Shown here piece after piece: positions 18,201-24,741 of a stretch of 32,033 bases of DNA. The notes below the pieces were generated by a model. That model made no database searches. It saw only the letters and a program-made list of their open reading frames with translations, and was not told the origin of the DNA. The stretch spans positions 1-32,033 of IMG/VR virus record IMGVR_UViG_3300017773_000074. The stretch is one strand, 5' to 3'. Source of the DNA: a virus. Position 1 is the stretch's first letter. Every line of letters begins with the position of its first letter. Position numbers and translations under genes: made by a program.

Positions 18201-20072
18201 TCGTTTTATGGCGATGTAAATATCAATGCTTATAGCGCCAGTTCAACTGATGGTGGTGATGGAAATTTAACTGTAGCAGGCGCAATCGGCGCTGGCGGTG
18301 CGGCAGAAGGTTTTTATGATCTCAAGGTTTACGGACTAGCGCGCTTTCAAGGTGCGGCAAATTTTGTTTCAGCGACAAACCCAATACAGGTAGGCGGCCT
18401 TACCATCGTTGACGCTAGTCGCAACCTAACTAACATCGGCACTATCTCTAGTGGGGCCATTACTAGCAGTGGAACGATAACGACAAGCGGCAGTTTTGTC
18501 GGCGTTAACGCTATCGTAGACAATGTTATTGCCAAGACATCAGGCGGCAATATCTTATTTAAAACAAATGGCGGCTCGTCTATTGCTAGGTTTAATAATA
18601 ACCAAAGTGCTGATTTCTTTGGCGCGATTAATAGCAGTGGGCTAATTAAAGGAACAAGGTCGATAACGTCTGCCGATGTTGATTACTTGCGTTTGCAGAT
18701 GTCGTCGTGGTCACAACACGCGGGTTACCTAAAGAGTCTCGTTTGGCATGACGGCGCAAACAATATTGCAGGCATTGGGGCAGAATACGACCAAAGCAAA
18801 ACCAATATACATTTTCACAGCCAATACAACGCCGGTTACAAGGGAACGAGCGTTAAGACGTTCAGCGTGTTCGGCAACGGTAACGTAGACGTTTTGGGTA
18901 CTACTTTATCCGTAGGCAATTCTACGGGGGGTAATCAATTCTTTAAAAGACCAAGTGCAAATTATATTTTTGCAGATCAGACAGGCGGCTATCTAGTTTT
19001 CGGAACTAACGGGTTAAGCACAAGCCTATCGAATGCGTCACTAACGCTTGATGCCTCTAAAAATGCAACGTTTGGAGGCACCATCAATAGCGGGGCTATC
19101 ACCAGCAGTGGGATAGTTGATGCCCCCTATTTTATTGGAGGCTCAGGGGCATACAGAGTTAAGTTTTCGGTTTGGACTGGCACTACATACGGTATAGGCA
19201 TGAAAACCGGCTTTACCTACGGTGGTCTCGGAAATCAATACGCAATGTGCTTTCAGATGAATTCTACCGCTACTCGTGGTTGGTGGTGGGGCAATAATAT
19301 CCAAACAGATGCCCAAGGCGCGATGGCGCTTACAACAGAGGGCAAGATGACAGTAAGCCACTCAATGCGGCTTGGATATGGCGCCAATGACACCACAACC
19401 CCCGGAGCGACTCATGCTTTAGATGTCAGCGGGTCTATCTATGCTTCGAGTGATATTTATGCGGATGGCGGAAACCTAATCATAGGCGATGACGCATTTA
19501 GTAATGATGGCAACTATGTTGGCCTTAAAACCTCGGCAATGACTGGTGCTTACGACTACATGATTATTTCTGCGCCGAACGACGGCAATACCTATATAAG
19601 CGCTAAAAATGGCAACTCTGTTTATATTCGCGGCGGCGGTAACTTGGCTTCCAACGAAATACGAGTTCCTGACAGCACGTTTATTCAGGTAGATACAAAC
19701 AACTTTAATGTTGAAGGAAACATTACTGCGTTTCACTCTTCAGATGAATCGCTAAAAGAAAACATACGCGTCATTGATAGCCCCATTGAGAAAATTAAAC
19801 AGATACGAGGCGTCTATTTTGATTGGACTGACGACTACATCAAACAACAGTCAGGCGATGGTCAGATTGACATTCGTAAATCCGACATAGGTGTTATAGC
19901 GCAAGACGTACAGCCCGTACTAGATGAGGTTGTCACTACCCGCAAAGATGGGACGATGGCCGTCAGATATGAAAAAATGATCGCGCTTTGTATTGAGGCG
20001 ATCAAAGACCAGCAAGACCAAATCGATTTACTTAAAGATATCATTGAGGATATGAAAAATGGCAATAACTAA
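12264..20072 (+). CDS. J-like tail tip and receptor-binding fibre with S74 self-cleaving chaperone
   Basis: At 2602 residues this is the largest protein here and probably the main host-recognition protein. Order: a hydrophobic N-terminus (1-22) and basic helix; a tip domain starting with IPVVYGERRVGGVRVF; a hub-like part to about residue 500; two FN3-like domains (about 510-612 and 613-712); a DGTFEAGDGDFRGTIKA segment as in gpJ-type proteins; then a long beta-rich fibre with repeated NLTVTG, ITSSG and FNGDINTGMYSP motifs. The C-terminus is a peptidase S74 chaperone. SSDESLKENI supplies the Ser (2493) and Lys (2498) of the self-cleavage dyad, so cleavage before Ser2493 would release about 110 residues after trimer folding. 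The K and I genes of lambda are absent before it. Starts with TAATG coupling. Confidence 0.88.
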   Translation: MGFWTVFAIVLSAASFTASYVQAKKAQKRAKRLADEMAGVLLNKESNIEAIPVVYGERRVGGVRVFMSTSGSDRNEYLYVALVVSEGEVEQISDLEIDEVPATDSRFQGLVSYDYELGTDDQTTNSVLDDALITVDDSDPNWEYQGIVVTNQAFVDDFRLRGVAYVAIRLKYDAEVFNGVPDFTVKVKGRKVYDARKDSTSTHYDSSLGVSTHREATTSTWEWTDNPALCLRDYLTNDRFGKGLSSSDLDEAEFVQAADDLDSFTVTPYSGSSSGHKLFRLNAVIDTNEEIFTNVEKILLSCRGFLPYTFGKYGLKIDQASISVMTLDTSTIIGDINIVGSRKEDRFNQVIVKFPDANTRFQPNNAVWPNQSSTNPTLVSDGGSGYLTEAELHDEFLADDDELLLDEVDLEYCTDYYAARDLARILLWRSRTAINVALQATSEAMELTVGDVVRITHPTPNWTAKKFQVDEMSINYDGTVTLKCVEYDNTIYTYDPAAEEIEAIDIIRGDPGNVQAPTNVTGTNTGSALLADGTFHAVLNVSWTASLDATVIEYEVRYKLDSQTPYKYLKTTDTTVRIEGMAPGTYNIAVRALDAFGGKSAFTTGSNVNTGIDNTIPGDVTNTGVTAGIGNLVASWANPNDTDLKQIRVYVATTNTQPTNPTAVVTGEAYTVTNIVGSTDAARKRYFWLQAEDYSGNVGNTTSSFSGIANQATGDDIGDGEVDTGQIADEAVDITKIDNTLQSTNYAQGSAGWKLTKDGTFEAGDGDFRGTIKATVLDVEDANVHGTLTATNISAGIVTAESLAADVFAEFDDRYGGSGGFYRADNDEFFDGSATKYVTLTTVTHDSAKSIRFQCNLVHSWGTTSGYGGTNGLKLRVTFEYSTNNTTWAKVPGSGENSNDYYERSATATIYSVTSAFDLAADIRYEMTGSSLSDNTAYYFRVKIEYVSATNAFTSAAAGSANGVPIKFNAQQTAGLTAAAGDADTVDGLQASQFLRSDTSDTFSGNLTVTGSLTVQGSQTQLDTQTLTVEDNNIVLNHSTGDSSGSADDSGITIQDAVNSSTDASILWKATGDYFQFSHPINAISSASNAYAAEFRGAPQPFGSSGVVSNGVKITAGSSSNDTVLLVQELDNTAILTINGFGQTTFANSVTIDGESVTGTKIGQWDTAYTYSQVGHLPLSGGALTGNLTIPVSNKLYFGGSNHTYITEDTDDRLRFFTGGAEFMRFTESTADTINFYQKIAQTPPANTNESWKLTVADNIANQAFTAMLLDYNISGSDALVDGEEEINRAHKGFLIDVDSSATGGTISAEHRVYGQQINVRCTGDSDVIYGLHNVAEAQQTAGQVTHLYGIFSEARGDVTSGTLSNQYGVYGYSSLGNATGSVISNAYGGFFKTASLGSQDSNINKMVAVYAEAEVAISSASTTVSTAMCVEAQFDNNSGGDVTITNGYLFYGNYAGTLPTTAYGVYIADTVPNRFNGSIETGLGSTTTASYGFNGDINTGMYSPANHEVAFLANGQQKLKVSGTGVDVTGTITSSGKGTFANLRLTGTTDHLDITEASGDWLINNAQQGNGIKIYDGTSGVHIHYNALPLARFSDTGVHIGDAVAINSYGELQVNQTVNNDESGIAVLDSTNSRSMRLWCDTTTAYINSGNGGSGDLKLNEAVTISSTGNITTSGNLTVQGEYTGTVSFSSITTSGILDFTANPAYIRNNEDNSGQIIISAKNASGVATQVRWDVANDSAGAFRPDVTGSSNLGLTNRVWDTLYVNNIRLGSGNTLFVDESRNVTAGAITSSGRIDITTNSSVSEPYAAFGITQTSLTSSAGLFLNPAGGRKYEIQATAGNELIFYDRASSAYRLRIMANGNLKIEGGNLQMSGTTVIDSLRNLTNIGTGTFGTQVALAKLGTATSSSAQFSSASVAFEASGWDVNNAFARTGVWTIKNVPTASNFPDFDLNFYEEGNGLKFQLHGRGSNTYVDPLAASFYGDVNINAYSASSTDGGDGNLTVAGAIGAGGAAEGFYDLKVYGLARFQGAANFVSATNPIQVGGLTIVDASRNLTNIGTISSGAITSSGTITTSGSFVGVNAIVDNVIAKTSGGNILFKTNGGSSIARFNNNQSADFFGAINSSGLIKGTRSITSADVDYLRLQMSSWSQHAGYLKSLVWHDGANNIAGIGAEYDQSKTNIHFHSQYNAGYKGTSVKTFSVFGNGNVDVLGTTLSVGNSTGGNQFFKRPSANYIFADQTGGYLVFGTNGLSTSLSNASLTLDASKNATFGGTINSGAITSSGIVDAPYFIGGSGAYRVKFSVWTGTTYGIGMKTGFTYGGLGNQYAMCFQMNSTATRGWWWGNNIQTDAQGAMALTTEGKMTVSHSMRLGYGANDTTTPGATHALDVSGSIYASSDIYADGGNLIIGDDAFSNDGNYVGLKTSAMTGAYDYMIISAPNDGNTYISAKNGNSVYIRGGGNLASNEIRVPDSTFIQVDTNNFNVEGNITAFHSSDESLKENIRVIDSPIEKIKQIRGVYFDWTDDYIKQQSGDGQIDIRKSDIGVIAQDVQPVLDEVVTTRKDGTMAVRYEKMIALCIEAIKDQQDQIDLLKDIIEDMKNGNN
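17628..19112 (+). repeat. Repeated fibre-encoding segments within the J-like gene
   Basis: The 18-base string GCTATCACCAGCAGTGGG occurs exactly at 17628-17645 and 19095-19112, with a diverged copy at 18455-18472. Each encodes an AITSSG motif that follows a NIGT or NSGA strand. Related units encode DSLRNLTNIGTGTF (near 17903) and DASRNLTNIGTIS (near 18413). The repeats suggest the fibre shaft grew by duplication and could recombine to vary length. Confidence 0.6.
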
Positions 20073-20328
20073 CACGCGAACAGTTCAACGATGCGAAGTT
20101 TACCCACCGATGAGTGCTGACGATCATCCGACTGTGATGGTCGTTTACACGCACACTTTCGACGACACAGATGACGCAGAGCTTCCAGTCACCACAGACA
20201 AGGTTGTTCACTTAACGCGGTACGTTGTGACTATGGATGAAGATGGTACAGAAACTTCTACGGCTACAGACATGACCAGTCACGACCAGATGGTTCAAGA
20301 CATTGCGGCGGCTGTTTGGGCTGACTAA
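20059..20328 (+). CDS. Small tail-associated protein of unknown function
   Basis: An 89-residue acidic protein that starts inside the end of the J-like gene (14-base overlap), with GAGGA about 8 bases before its ATG. It has an alternating strand pattern (VMVVYTHTF, VVHLTRYVVTMDEDG) and a C-terminal helix DQMVQDIAAAVWAD. Its stop overlaps the next start by TAATG. Small proteins of this kind are frequent downstream of fibre genes and may be fibre assembly factors or minor tail parts. No family is recognised. Confidence 0.65.
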   Translation: MAITNTRTVQRCEVYPPMSADDHPTVMVVYTHTFDDTDDAELPVTTDKVVHLTRYVVTMDEDGTETSTATDMTSHDQMVQDIAAAVWAD

Positions 20329-21638
20329 TGGCTAATCATACCGTCACGATAAGTGGCGATTCGGAGCTTGGTGAGATACAAGTTCAAAGTGGCGGGTCAT
20401 CTAATAATCCAATAGATTTGGATGAGGGCGATACCCTAACTGTTACGCATTCCTCTGGCTCACAGATAAGCGGCAGTATTCCCGTCCAAGGATGGGCAAG
20501 CAGTCACTGGACTAACGTCAGCACGGTCTATATTGCTCGCGGATCATCTGCTGTTAAAACTGTAAAAACAGGCGCGACGTACAACACAACGGATGTAATC
20601 AGTGCCGTCCAAACTGGTTATACGACGGGTCTGATCTATGTAGAAATAAATGATCCTACGCCACCGGCAGATACGACTCCTGATGATTTTAGTTCAGACC
20701 TAGATACGGTCACGAATGCTAATAGAAGCCAAGAGTATTTTCTTGGGTCGTTTACGATTTCAGGCATTAACGCGAGCGTGACGTGCAGCGTCTCCGGCAC
20801 CGGCAATCCAGAAAGCAGGGTTGGCTCTGACGGCGACAAAGACACGACTAACAAAACCGTAAGCAACGGCGACACGATATTTATTTGGGCAGACTCATCA
20901 GGCTCCTATAGCACGCAGACCACTGTAGCGGTGACTGTAGGCACTCGCACAGTTAATAAGACGATTACCACTGCGGCTGATCCAGAGACTCAATACGACC
21001 GCATACCATTCCCCGTTTCGAGTGGGGCTATTAGCATGAACGATCTGCGGGAATTCTTTGGCCCTCGATTAGGCTCTGTATCTCTAGGTAACTACTATCG
21101 CGGCGGTTTATATGTGCCGTCAAATACAACTGGCTCACCTAATAACTCAGGAGTGCCAGCATCAGGGGCCATACAATTAGACGACTTTTATAGCTCCTTT
21201 ACAGCTATATTTTTCTCTACGCCACCGCCAAATCTACAGGGCTTTGGCTTCGGAAATGATTCGGTTGTATTAAATTGGAGTCGCAATAATTGGGAGATGG
21301 GATTCGGCCCCGATATGGAAGACGGTATGGACTACCGTATCACGCACGAGGTCACGTCTTTCTTGTACAACTTGGGTACGCTGAATACGTTTCAGATTAG
21401 CTTTGACGGCGTTGTCCGAGATCTTAAAGTGGCAGGCAATCGAACATCTCATACGTTTGCGTATACAGATTCATACGGCGCTAGTGAGTCCGCCATAACG
21501 GTGACTGCTACTATGTCGAACAACGGTGAGATGGACGCCGCCGGTCTCATTACCCTGGAAGCTCGACACCCTAGAAGTACGTCCTATACTACTACTGCGA
21601 CTTTCACATATTATATAAACCATACAGGCGGCAACTGA
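20328..21638 (+). CDS. Tail or virion accessory protein with Ig-like and phage-decoration domains
   Basis: A 436-residue, Ser/Thr/Gly-rich, beta-strand-rich protein. Residues about 1-115 form one beta domain and 120-215 an Ig-like domain (FTISGINASVTCSVSGTGN, TIFIWADSSGSY, TRTVNKTIT). Around 225-285 is a segment with AISMNDLREFFG, SLGNYYRGGLYVP and ASGAIQLDDFYS, a linker motif common in tail-fibre and virion proteins of many phages, in which short S-(L/M)-D segments recur around a Y-RGG turn. The C-terminal part (about 290-436) is another beta domain and may bind a surface ligand. It is the last gene of the tail operon. A virion surface role is inferred from composition, the linker motif and position. 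Confidence 0.7.
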   Translation: MANHTVTISGDSELGEIQVQSGGSSNNPIDLDEGDTLTVTHSSGSQISGSIPVQGWASSHWTNVSTVYIARGSSAVKTVKTGATYNTTDVISAVQTGYTTGLIYVEINDPTPPADTTPDDFSSDLDTVTNANRSQEYFLGSFTISGINASVTCSVSGTGNPESRVGSDGDKDTTNKTVSNGDTIFIWADSSGSYSTQTTVAVTVGTRTVNKTITTAADPETQYDRIPFPVSSGAISMNDLREFFGPRLGSVSLGNYYRGGLYVPSNTTGSPNNSGVPASGAIQLDDFYSSFTAIFFSTPPPNLQGFGFGNDSVVLNWSRNNWEMGFGPDMEDGMDYRITHEVTSFLYNLGTLNTFQISFDGVVRDLKVAGNRTSHTFAYTDSYGASESAITVTATMSNNGEMDAAGLITLEARHPRSTSYTTTATFTYYINHTGGN

Positions 21639-21639
21639 C

Positions 21640-21668
21640 TTGAAAAACCTTTTATGTGACATTACATT
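21640..21668 (+). promoter_or_regulatory. Candidate sigma-70 promoter before the lysis region
   Basis: TTGAAA (21640-21645) and TACATT (21663-21668) are separated by 17 bases and match the consensus at five and four positions. The site lies in the only gap after the tail operon, about 30 bases before gene 21698. An imperfect dyad, CCTTTTATGT with ACATAAAGG, surrounds the -10 and start region and could be an operator. Confidence 0.45.
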
Positions 21669-21697
21669 ATGTGTTCCACTAACATAAAGGATGAGTA

Positions 21698-21913
21698 ATG
21701 TCTGAACAACAGCAAGTAACAGAAGAGCAGTTCGTACTGGGTCAGCGAATGGAATCGTTGGCACGGCAGAACGCACAGCAAGCCATTCGTATTGCTGATT
21801 TAGAGGCGCAAATTGCGCTCATGCAGGCTAAAGCACAACAGCCAGAAGCGGCAGAGCCTCCATTGGCAGGAGAGCTTCCCCTGGATAGTGAGGAAGAAGA
21901 CGCTAAACACTAA
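21698..21913 (+). CDS. Small coiled-coil protein
   Basis: A 71-residue protein, preceded by AAAGGA at normal spacing. Residues 5-48 are predicted by eye to be one helix with heptad spacing (LGQRMESLARQ, AIRIADLEAQIALMQ), rich in Gln, Ala and Glu. The last 20 residues are acidic and proline-containing. It is the only gene between the promoter candidate at 21640 and the strong terminator at 21935, so it may be expressed alone, for example at a different time from its neighbours. No function is recognised. Confidence 0.7.
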   Translation: MSEQQQVTEEQFVLGQRMESLARQNAQQAIRIADLEAQIALMQAKAQQPEAAEPPLAGELPLDSEEEDAKH

Positions 21914-21934
21914 AAGCAAGTGATGTTAAAATAG

Positions 21935-21958
21935 GCCCATCTGTAGGTGGGCTTTTTT
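21935..21958 (+). terminator. Rho-independent terminator
   Basis: GCCCATC (21935-21941) pairs with GGTGGGC (21946-21952), with one wobble pair, around a TGTA loop, followed by six T residues (21953-21958). This is a textbook terminator placed 21 bases after the stop of gene 21698. Confidence 0.85.
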
Positions 21959-22165
21959 ATGCGTTACGTATCGGCATTAAACGCCGTAATACTTTACCTT
22001 TACCTTGAGACTGTAGATGTTGCCTATGTAAATCGTGTTGTCACGCCGCACAAGGTTTGTATCTATAAAGAGCTGCACACAGGCTCAAATCAAAAGTATT
22101 GGTGGTATGTGCCTTCTCTAAGATATAAGTGTCCTCCATACGTGAGGCACATTACGGGGGCGTAA
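21959..22165 (+). CDS. Small protein of unknown function
   Basis: A 68-residue reading frame starting with the ATG that directly follows the terminator T-run (the frame also has a GTG at 21947 inside the hairpin, which is unlikely). There is no visible ribosome binding site. Support comes from its TAATG overlap with the next gene and from a plausible composition: a hydrophobic first half (VSALNAVILYLYLETVDVAYV), then a Tyr/Trp/Cys-rich half (YKELHTGSNQKYWWYVPSLRY). It could be a small secreted or membrane-associated protein, or a non-coding stretch whose frame is open by chance. Confidence 0.45.
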   Translation: MRYVSALNAVILYLYLETVDVAYVNRVVTPHKVCIYKELHTGSNQKYWWYVPSLRYKCPPYVRHITGA

Positions 22166-22626
22166 TGATTGATCCAATCACCGCGGCGGCGGCTGCGACG
22201 AGGGCTTATACCATGGTGCGCGCGCTAGTCGAAAATGGGCGCGAGGCACATGATGTTATGGGGCAGATCGCAAATTGGTATGGATCGGCGTCAGACGTAC
22301 TCTATGCAGAGAAAAAGGCGCAGAATCCCTCGCCATTTAAGCGCGTTGTATTTAGTAAGTCAGTAGAGGCAGAAGCAGTAAGGATCTTTTCGTTACGCAA
22401 AAAAATGGAGGCGCAACAGAGGGAGATTATCGGCATGATTAACCTTGCCTATGGCGCTCAAGGTCTTCAAGAATTTAGGGACATTCGAAAGCAAGTGGCT
22501 AAAGAGCGGCAAGACGCAGTCTATCGTCAGATAGAAATGCGGGAAAATATGCTTATGTCATTGGCAATATTTGTTTTGTTAGTCGTCCTGTCTGGCCTTA
22601 TTATTATGATTGTAAGTAAGGTGTGA
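22165..22626 (+). CDS. Membrane-anchored lysis-region protein
   Basis: A 153-residue protein beginning MIDPITAAAAATRAY, a start seen in a recurrent family of phage proteins of unknown role found beside tail and lysis genes. The body is helical and charged, with SVEAEAVRIFSLRKKMEAQ, then a basic coiled-coil region. The end is a clear membrane segment (MLMSLAIFVLLVVLSGLIIMIVS). The C-terminal anchor next to a holin and lysozyme suggests a role at the inner membrane. ATG 22165 is chosen because it is coupled to the previous stop and matches the family start; an upstream in-frame ATG at 22129 is less likely. Confidence 0.7.
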   Translation: MIDPITAAAAATRAYTMVRALVENGREAHDVMGQIANWYGSASDVLYAEKKAQNPSPFKRVVFSKSVEAEAVRIFSLRKKMEAQQREIIGMINLAYGAQGLQEFRDIRKQVAKERQDAVYRQIEMRENMLMSLAIFVLLVVLSGLIIMIVSKV

Positions 22627-22635
22627 GAATTTATA

Positions 22636-22863
22636 ATGTCTAAGACTGATGAGCTTTTAAGCCGCATTGACAATAATCAAACCGGCATTGAGAAGAATGA
22701 ATCAAATCTTAATAGCCATGAGCGTGAATGCGCCATACGTTATGAGCTAATAAACAGGCAGCTTGACCAAGGCGGCAAGAGATTTGACAGGCTGGAGACA
22801 ATGCTTATGTCTATGTATCCATTCATAGTTGCGACGATAGCGGTCGCGGAGTACCTACGATGA
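22636..22863 (+). CDS. Small coiled-coil protein with C-terminal membrane segment
   Basis: A 75-residue protein. Residues 1-55 are a charged helix with heptad spacing (ELLSRIDNNQTGIEKN, HERECAIRYELINRQLDQ, RFDRLETMLM), ending in a short hydrophobic stretch (MYPFIVATIAVAEYL). The HERECAIRYE region resembles the short XhlA-like proteins found in lysis cassettes of several phages. Such proteins anchor at the inner membrane and may help the holin. It overlaps the holin gene by ATGA. The role is inferred from layout and position. Confidence 0.65.
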   Translation: MSKTDELLSRIDNNQTGIEKNESNLNSHERECAIRYELINRQLDQGGKRFDRLETMLMSMYPFIVATIAVAEYLR

Positions 22864-23336
22864 AGCTTGATGACATTAAAGGTTTGGTTGGAAGTCTGGC
22901 TCCCACCCTCGGAGCGGCTCTAGGCGGCCCCGTGGGAGGCGCGGCGGCACAAATGCTGGCCGACGTACTGGGGTGCGATCCAACGCCTCAGAAGCTAAAT
23001 AAGGCGCTCTCACAGGCAACGCCTGAACAGCTTGCTGAGATTAAAAAAGCAGAACTTGACTTTGAGGCGCGCATGAAAGAGCTTGATGTGGATGTGTTTG
23101 CGTTAGAAACAAAGGATATTCAAAATGCCCGAGACTCTTTCTCAGAGGATTGGACTGCTAGAGCAATCGCACTTATGTCCGTTCTGCTTTTTGGTGGCTA
23201 CGTACTCCTCGTTACTCTTCAGCCTGCTGATGAAAACGACCTCAATGTCGTCAACTTGGTGTTGGGTTATCTCGGGGGCATTGTGTCTTCTGTAGTCAGT
23301 TTTTACTTCGGCGCTAGTAAATCGAGTTCAAAATGA
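22860..23336 (+). CDS. Holin, three-segment type
   Basis: A 158-residue membrane protein. An N-terminal Gly/Ala-rich stretch (LAPTLGAALGGPVGGAAAQM, residues about 13-32) precedes a helical soluble middle (PEQLAEIKKAELDFEARMKELDV). Two strong membrane segments follow: ARAIALMSVLLFGGYVLLVTL near 95-115 and VVNLVLGYLGGIVSSVVSFYF near 128-148. This matches the three-segment holin family also known from gene-transfer-agent release. The protein would make inner-membrane holes that let the lysozyme reach the wall. Its stop overlaps the lysozyme start by four bases, a normal holin-endolysin arrangement. Confidence 0.82.
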   Translation: MKLDDIKGLVGSLAPTLGAALGGPVGGAAAQMLADVLGCDPTPQKLNKALSQATPEQLAEIKKAELDFEARMKELDVDVFALETKDIQNARDSFSEDWTARAIALMSVLLFGGYVLLVTLQPADENDLNVVNLVLGYLGGIVSSVVSFYFGASKSSSK

Positions 23337-23758
23337 AGCAATTATTAGATCAGCTAAGGCTGCACGAAGGTGTTCGCACACACGCATACAAGTGTTCTGC
23401 AAATATGATTACTGTTGGTGTGGGTCGTAACTTGGATGAAAACGGCGGCATTGGCTTGTCAGACGACGAAATAAACATGCTGCTGGAAAACGATATCGAG
23501 CGATGTAGTGCTGAACTGTCTTTCAATTTCGATTGGTTCAACGAGCTTGACGATGTAAGACAGCACGCAATCATTAATCTTTGCTTTAATTTAGGAATAA
23601 CCCGGTTGCGAAAGTTTATTAAAGCTGTTGCTGCCATGAACGTACACGCGTACGAAGTTGCGGCCGAAGAGTTTTTAGATAGCGCTTGGGCTAGGCAAGT
23701 GGGGCAGCGTTCACTCGACGTTACTTACATGATTCGCACTGGTAAGTACCCTAACTAA
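23333..23758 (+). CDS. Endolysin, T4-type lysozyme (GH24)
   Basis: The 141-residue protein is a muramidase that would cut the N-acetylmuramic acid to N-acetylglucosamine bond in peptidoglycan. The active site is visible as LHEG (Glu12), YKC (Cys21) and MITVGVGRNL (Thr27), with spacing equal to Glu11-Asp20-Thr26 of T4 lysozyme, so the usual Asp is a Cys. The C-terminal lobe has NLCFNLG and a Trp-Ala-Arg-Gln-VG-RS segment that are family features. It has no signal peptide or membrane segment and so depends on the holin encoded just before it. Length is close to that of T4 lysozyme (164) minus a loop. Confidence 0.92.
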   Translation: MKQLLDQLRLHEGVRTHAYKCSANMITVGVGRNLDENGGIGLSDDEINMLLENDIERCSAELSFNFDWFNELDDVRQHAIINLCFNLGITRLRKFIKAVAAMNVHAYEVAAEEFLDSAWARQVGQRSLDVTYMIRTGKYPN

Positions 23759-23763
23759 AAAAG

Positions 23764-23792
23764 TTGCACACAACCCTTTTTGTTAGTAATCT
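23764..23792 (+). promoter_or_regulatory. Possible promoter between lysis and recombination genes
   Basis: TTGCAC (23764-23769) and TAATCT (23787-23792) are 17 bases apart, in the only gap between the lysozyme and gene 23816. The -10 match is weak; TTTAAT at 23792-23797 is a better -10 but then has no -35 at proper spacing. A change of gene module here makes a promoter plausible. Confidence 0.3.
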
Positions 23793-23815
23793 TTAATAAA
23801 GACAAAGGAGGGGTT

Positions 23816-24097
23816 ATGCAAAAATCAATATGTATCAACGCTGATATCAATCAGTATCAAACAGTGCTATTTGAAGCGCCAATCCACAAAAACCAAGACG
23901 GAAAAGTTTGGTTGCTCGTAGATTATGATGACTGCATGTGGCATCACGAAATCGAGCAAGATTACATTTGTGGTGAAGAAGGTGGCGTGCCATTCAAGCA
24001 GTCTTTTCAGACTCTCGGATATTGTGAGGGATTTTGGGAAGGTTACAGAATTCTAAATGCAGAGGAAATTATCTCTGATCAATTGGGGTTTGTCTGA
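23816..24097 (+). CDS. Hypothetical protein at the start of the recombination operon
   Basis: A 93-residue protein. ATG 23816 is chosen over an in-frame TTG at 23780 because AAGGAGG lies just before it. The sequence is acidic, with many aromatic residues (VWLLVDYDDCMWHHEIEQDY, FWEGYRILNAEE) and three cysteines, and looks like a compact alpha/beta protein. It is coupled by TGATG to the ERF gene, so it may act in the same recombination process or regulate it. No family is recognised. Confidence 0.7.
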   Translation: MQKSICINADINQYQTVLFEAPIHKNQDGKVWLLVDYDDCMWHHEIEQDYICGEEGGVPFKQSFQTLGYCEGFWEGYRILNAEEIISDQLGFV

Positions 24098-24741
24098 TGA
24101 TTGAAACTAGTAACAGTATCGATGAGCTTGCTAGTTGTTTAAGTCTAGCTCAGAAAGACATGGGTGCAGCACTCAAGGATGCAAAAGCGCATCACGGAAA
24201 GTATGCTGACTTAGCCTCGGTTGTTTCTGCAATAAAAGAGCCTTTTGGCAATTTTGGTCTGTCTTACACTCAGTTTCCGATTGTCAATGAGGACAGCGCT
24301 GGTGTTGTTACCGTATTGATGCATAGAAGCGGTCAATATATGCGTTCTTACTACGCTATCCCACTGATTAAAAAAGATGCTCACTCTGTTGGGTCTTGCA
24401 TAACATATGCTAGACGATACGCGTTGCAGGCTGTCGCTGGCATTCCTGCCGATGACGACGATGGTGATAAAGCAAGTCAACCATTAGATGCTATGGCACT
24501 TCACAACCAGGCTTGTGCTAAAAACGTGTGTAGCATAGCTGAAGTCAAAAAGAAGATTGCTCAAGAGAGCTGGGAGTCAGCTGCTGAGGCATATCATGAA
24601 ATGAGTAGCGATGATCAAGAGTGCCTGTGGATTGCGCCAAGTAAGGGCGGTGTATGGACTACTCATGAAAGAAAGATGATACACAGCGATGAATTTAACG
24701 CAGCTGTGAAGGTTATGTTTGAGGAGCGAAGCAATGGATAG
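24097..24741 (+). CDS. ERF-family single-strand annealing protein
   Basis: A 214-residue recombinase of the P22 Erf class, which pairs complementary single strands during phage recombination and genome concatemer formation. Diagnostic segments are GKYADLASVVSAIKEPFGNFGLSY with a following F/P turn, then VVTVLMHRSGQYM, and the strongly conserved CITYARRYALQAVAGIPADDDD. The C-terminal part (about 130-214) is variable and helical, as usual. The gene lies next to an SSB-tip protein and upstream of NinB/NinG-like genes, a common recombination set. It starts with TGATG coupling and overlaps the next gene by eight bases. Confidence 0.9.
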   Translation: MIETSNSIDELASCLSLAQKDMGAALKDAKAHHGKYADLASVVSAIKEPFGNFGLSYTQFPIVNEDSAGVVTVLMHRSGQYMRSYYAIPLIKKDAHSVGSCITYARRYALQAVAGIPADDDDGDKASQPLDAMALHNQACAKNVCSIAEVKKKIAQESWESAAEAYHEMSSDDQECLWIAPSKGGVWTTHERKMIHSDEFNAAVKVMFEERSNG

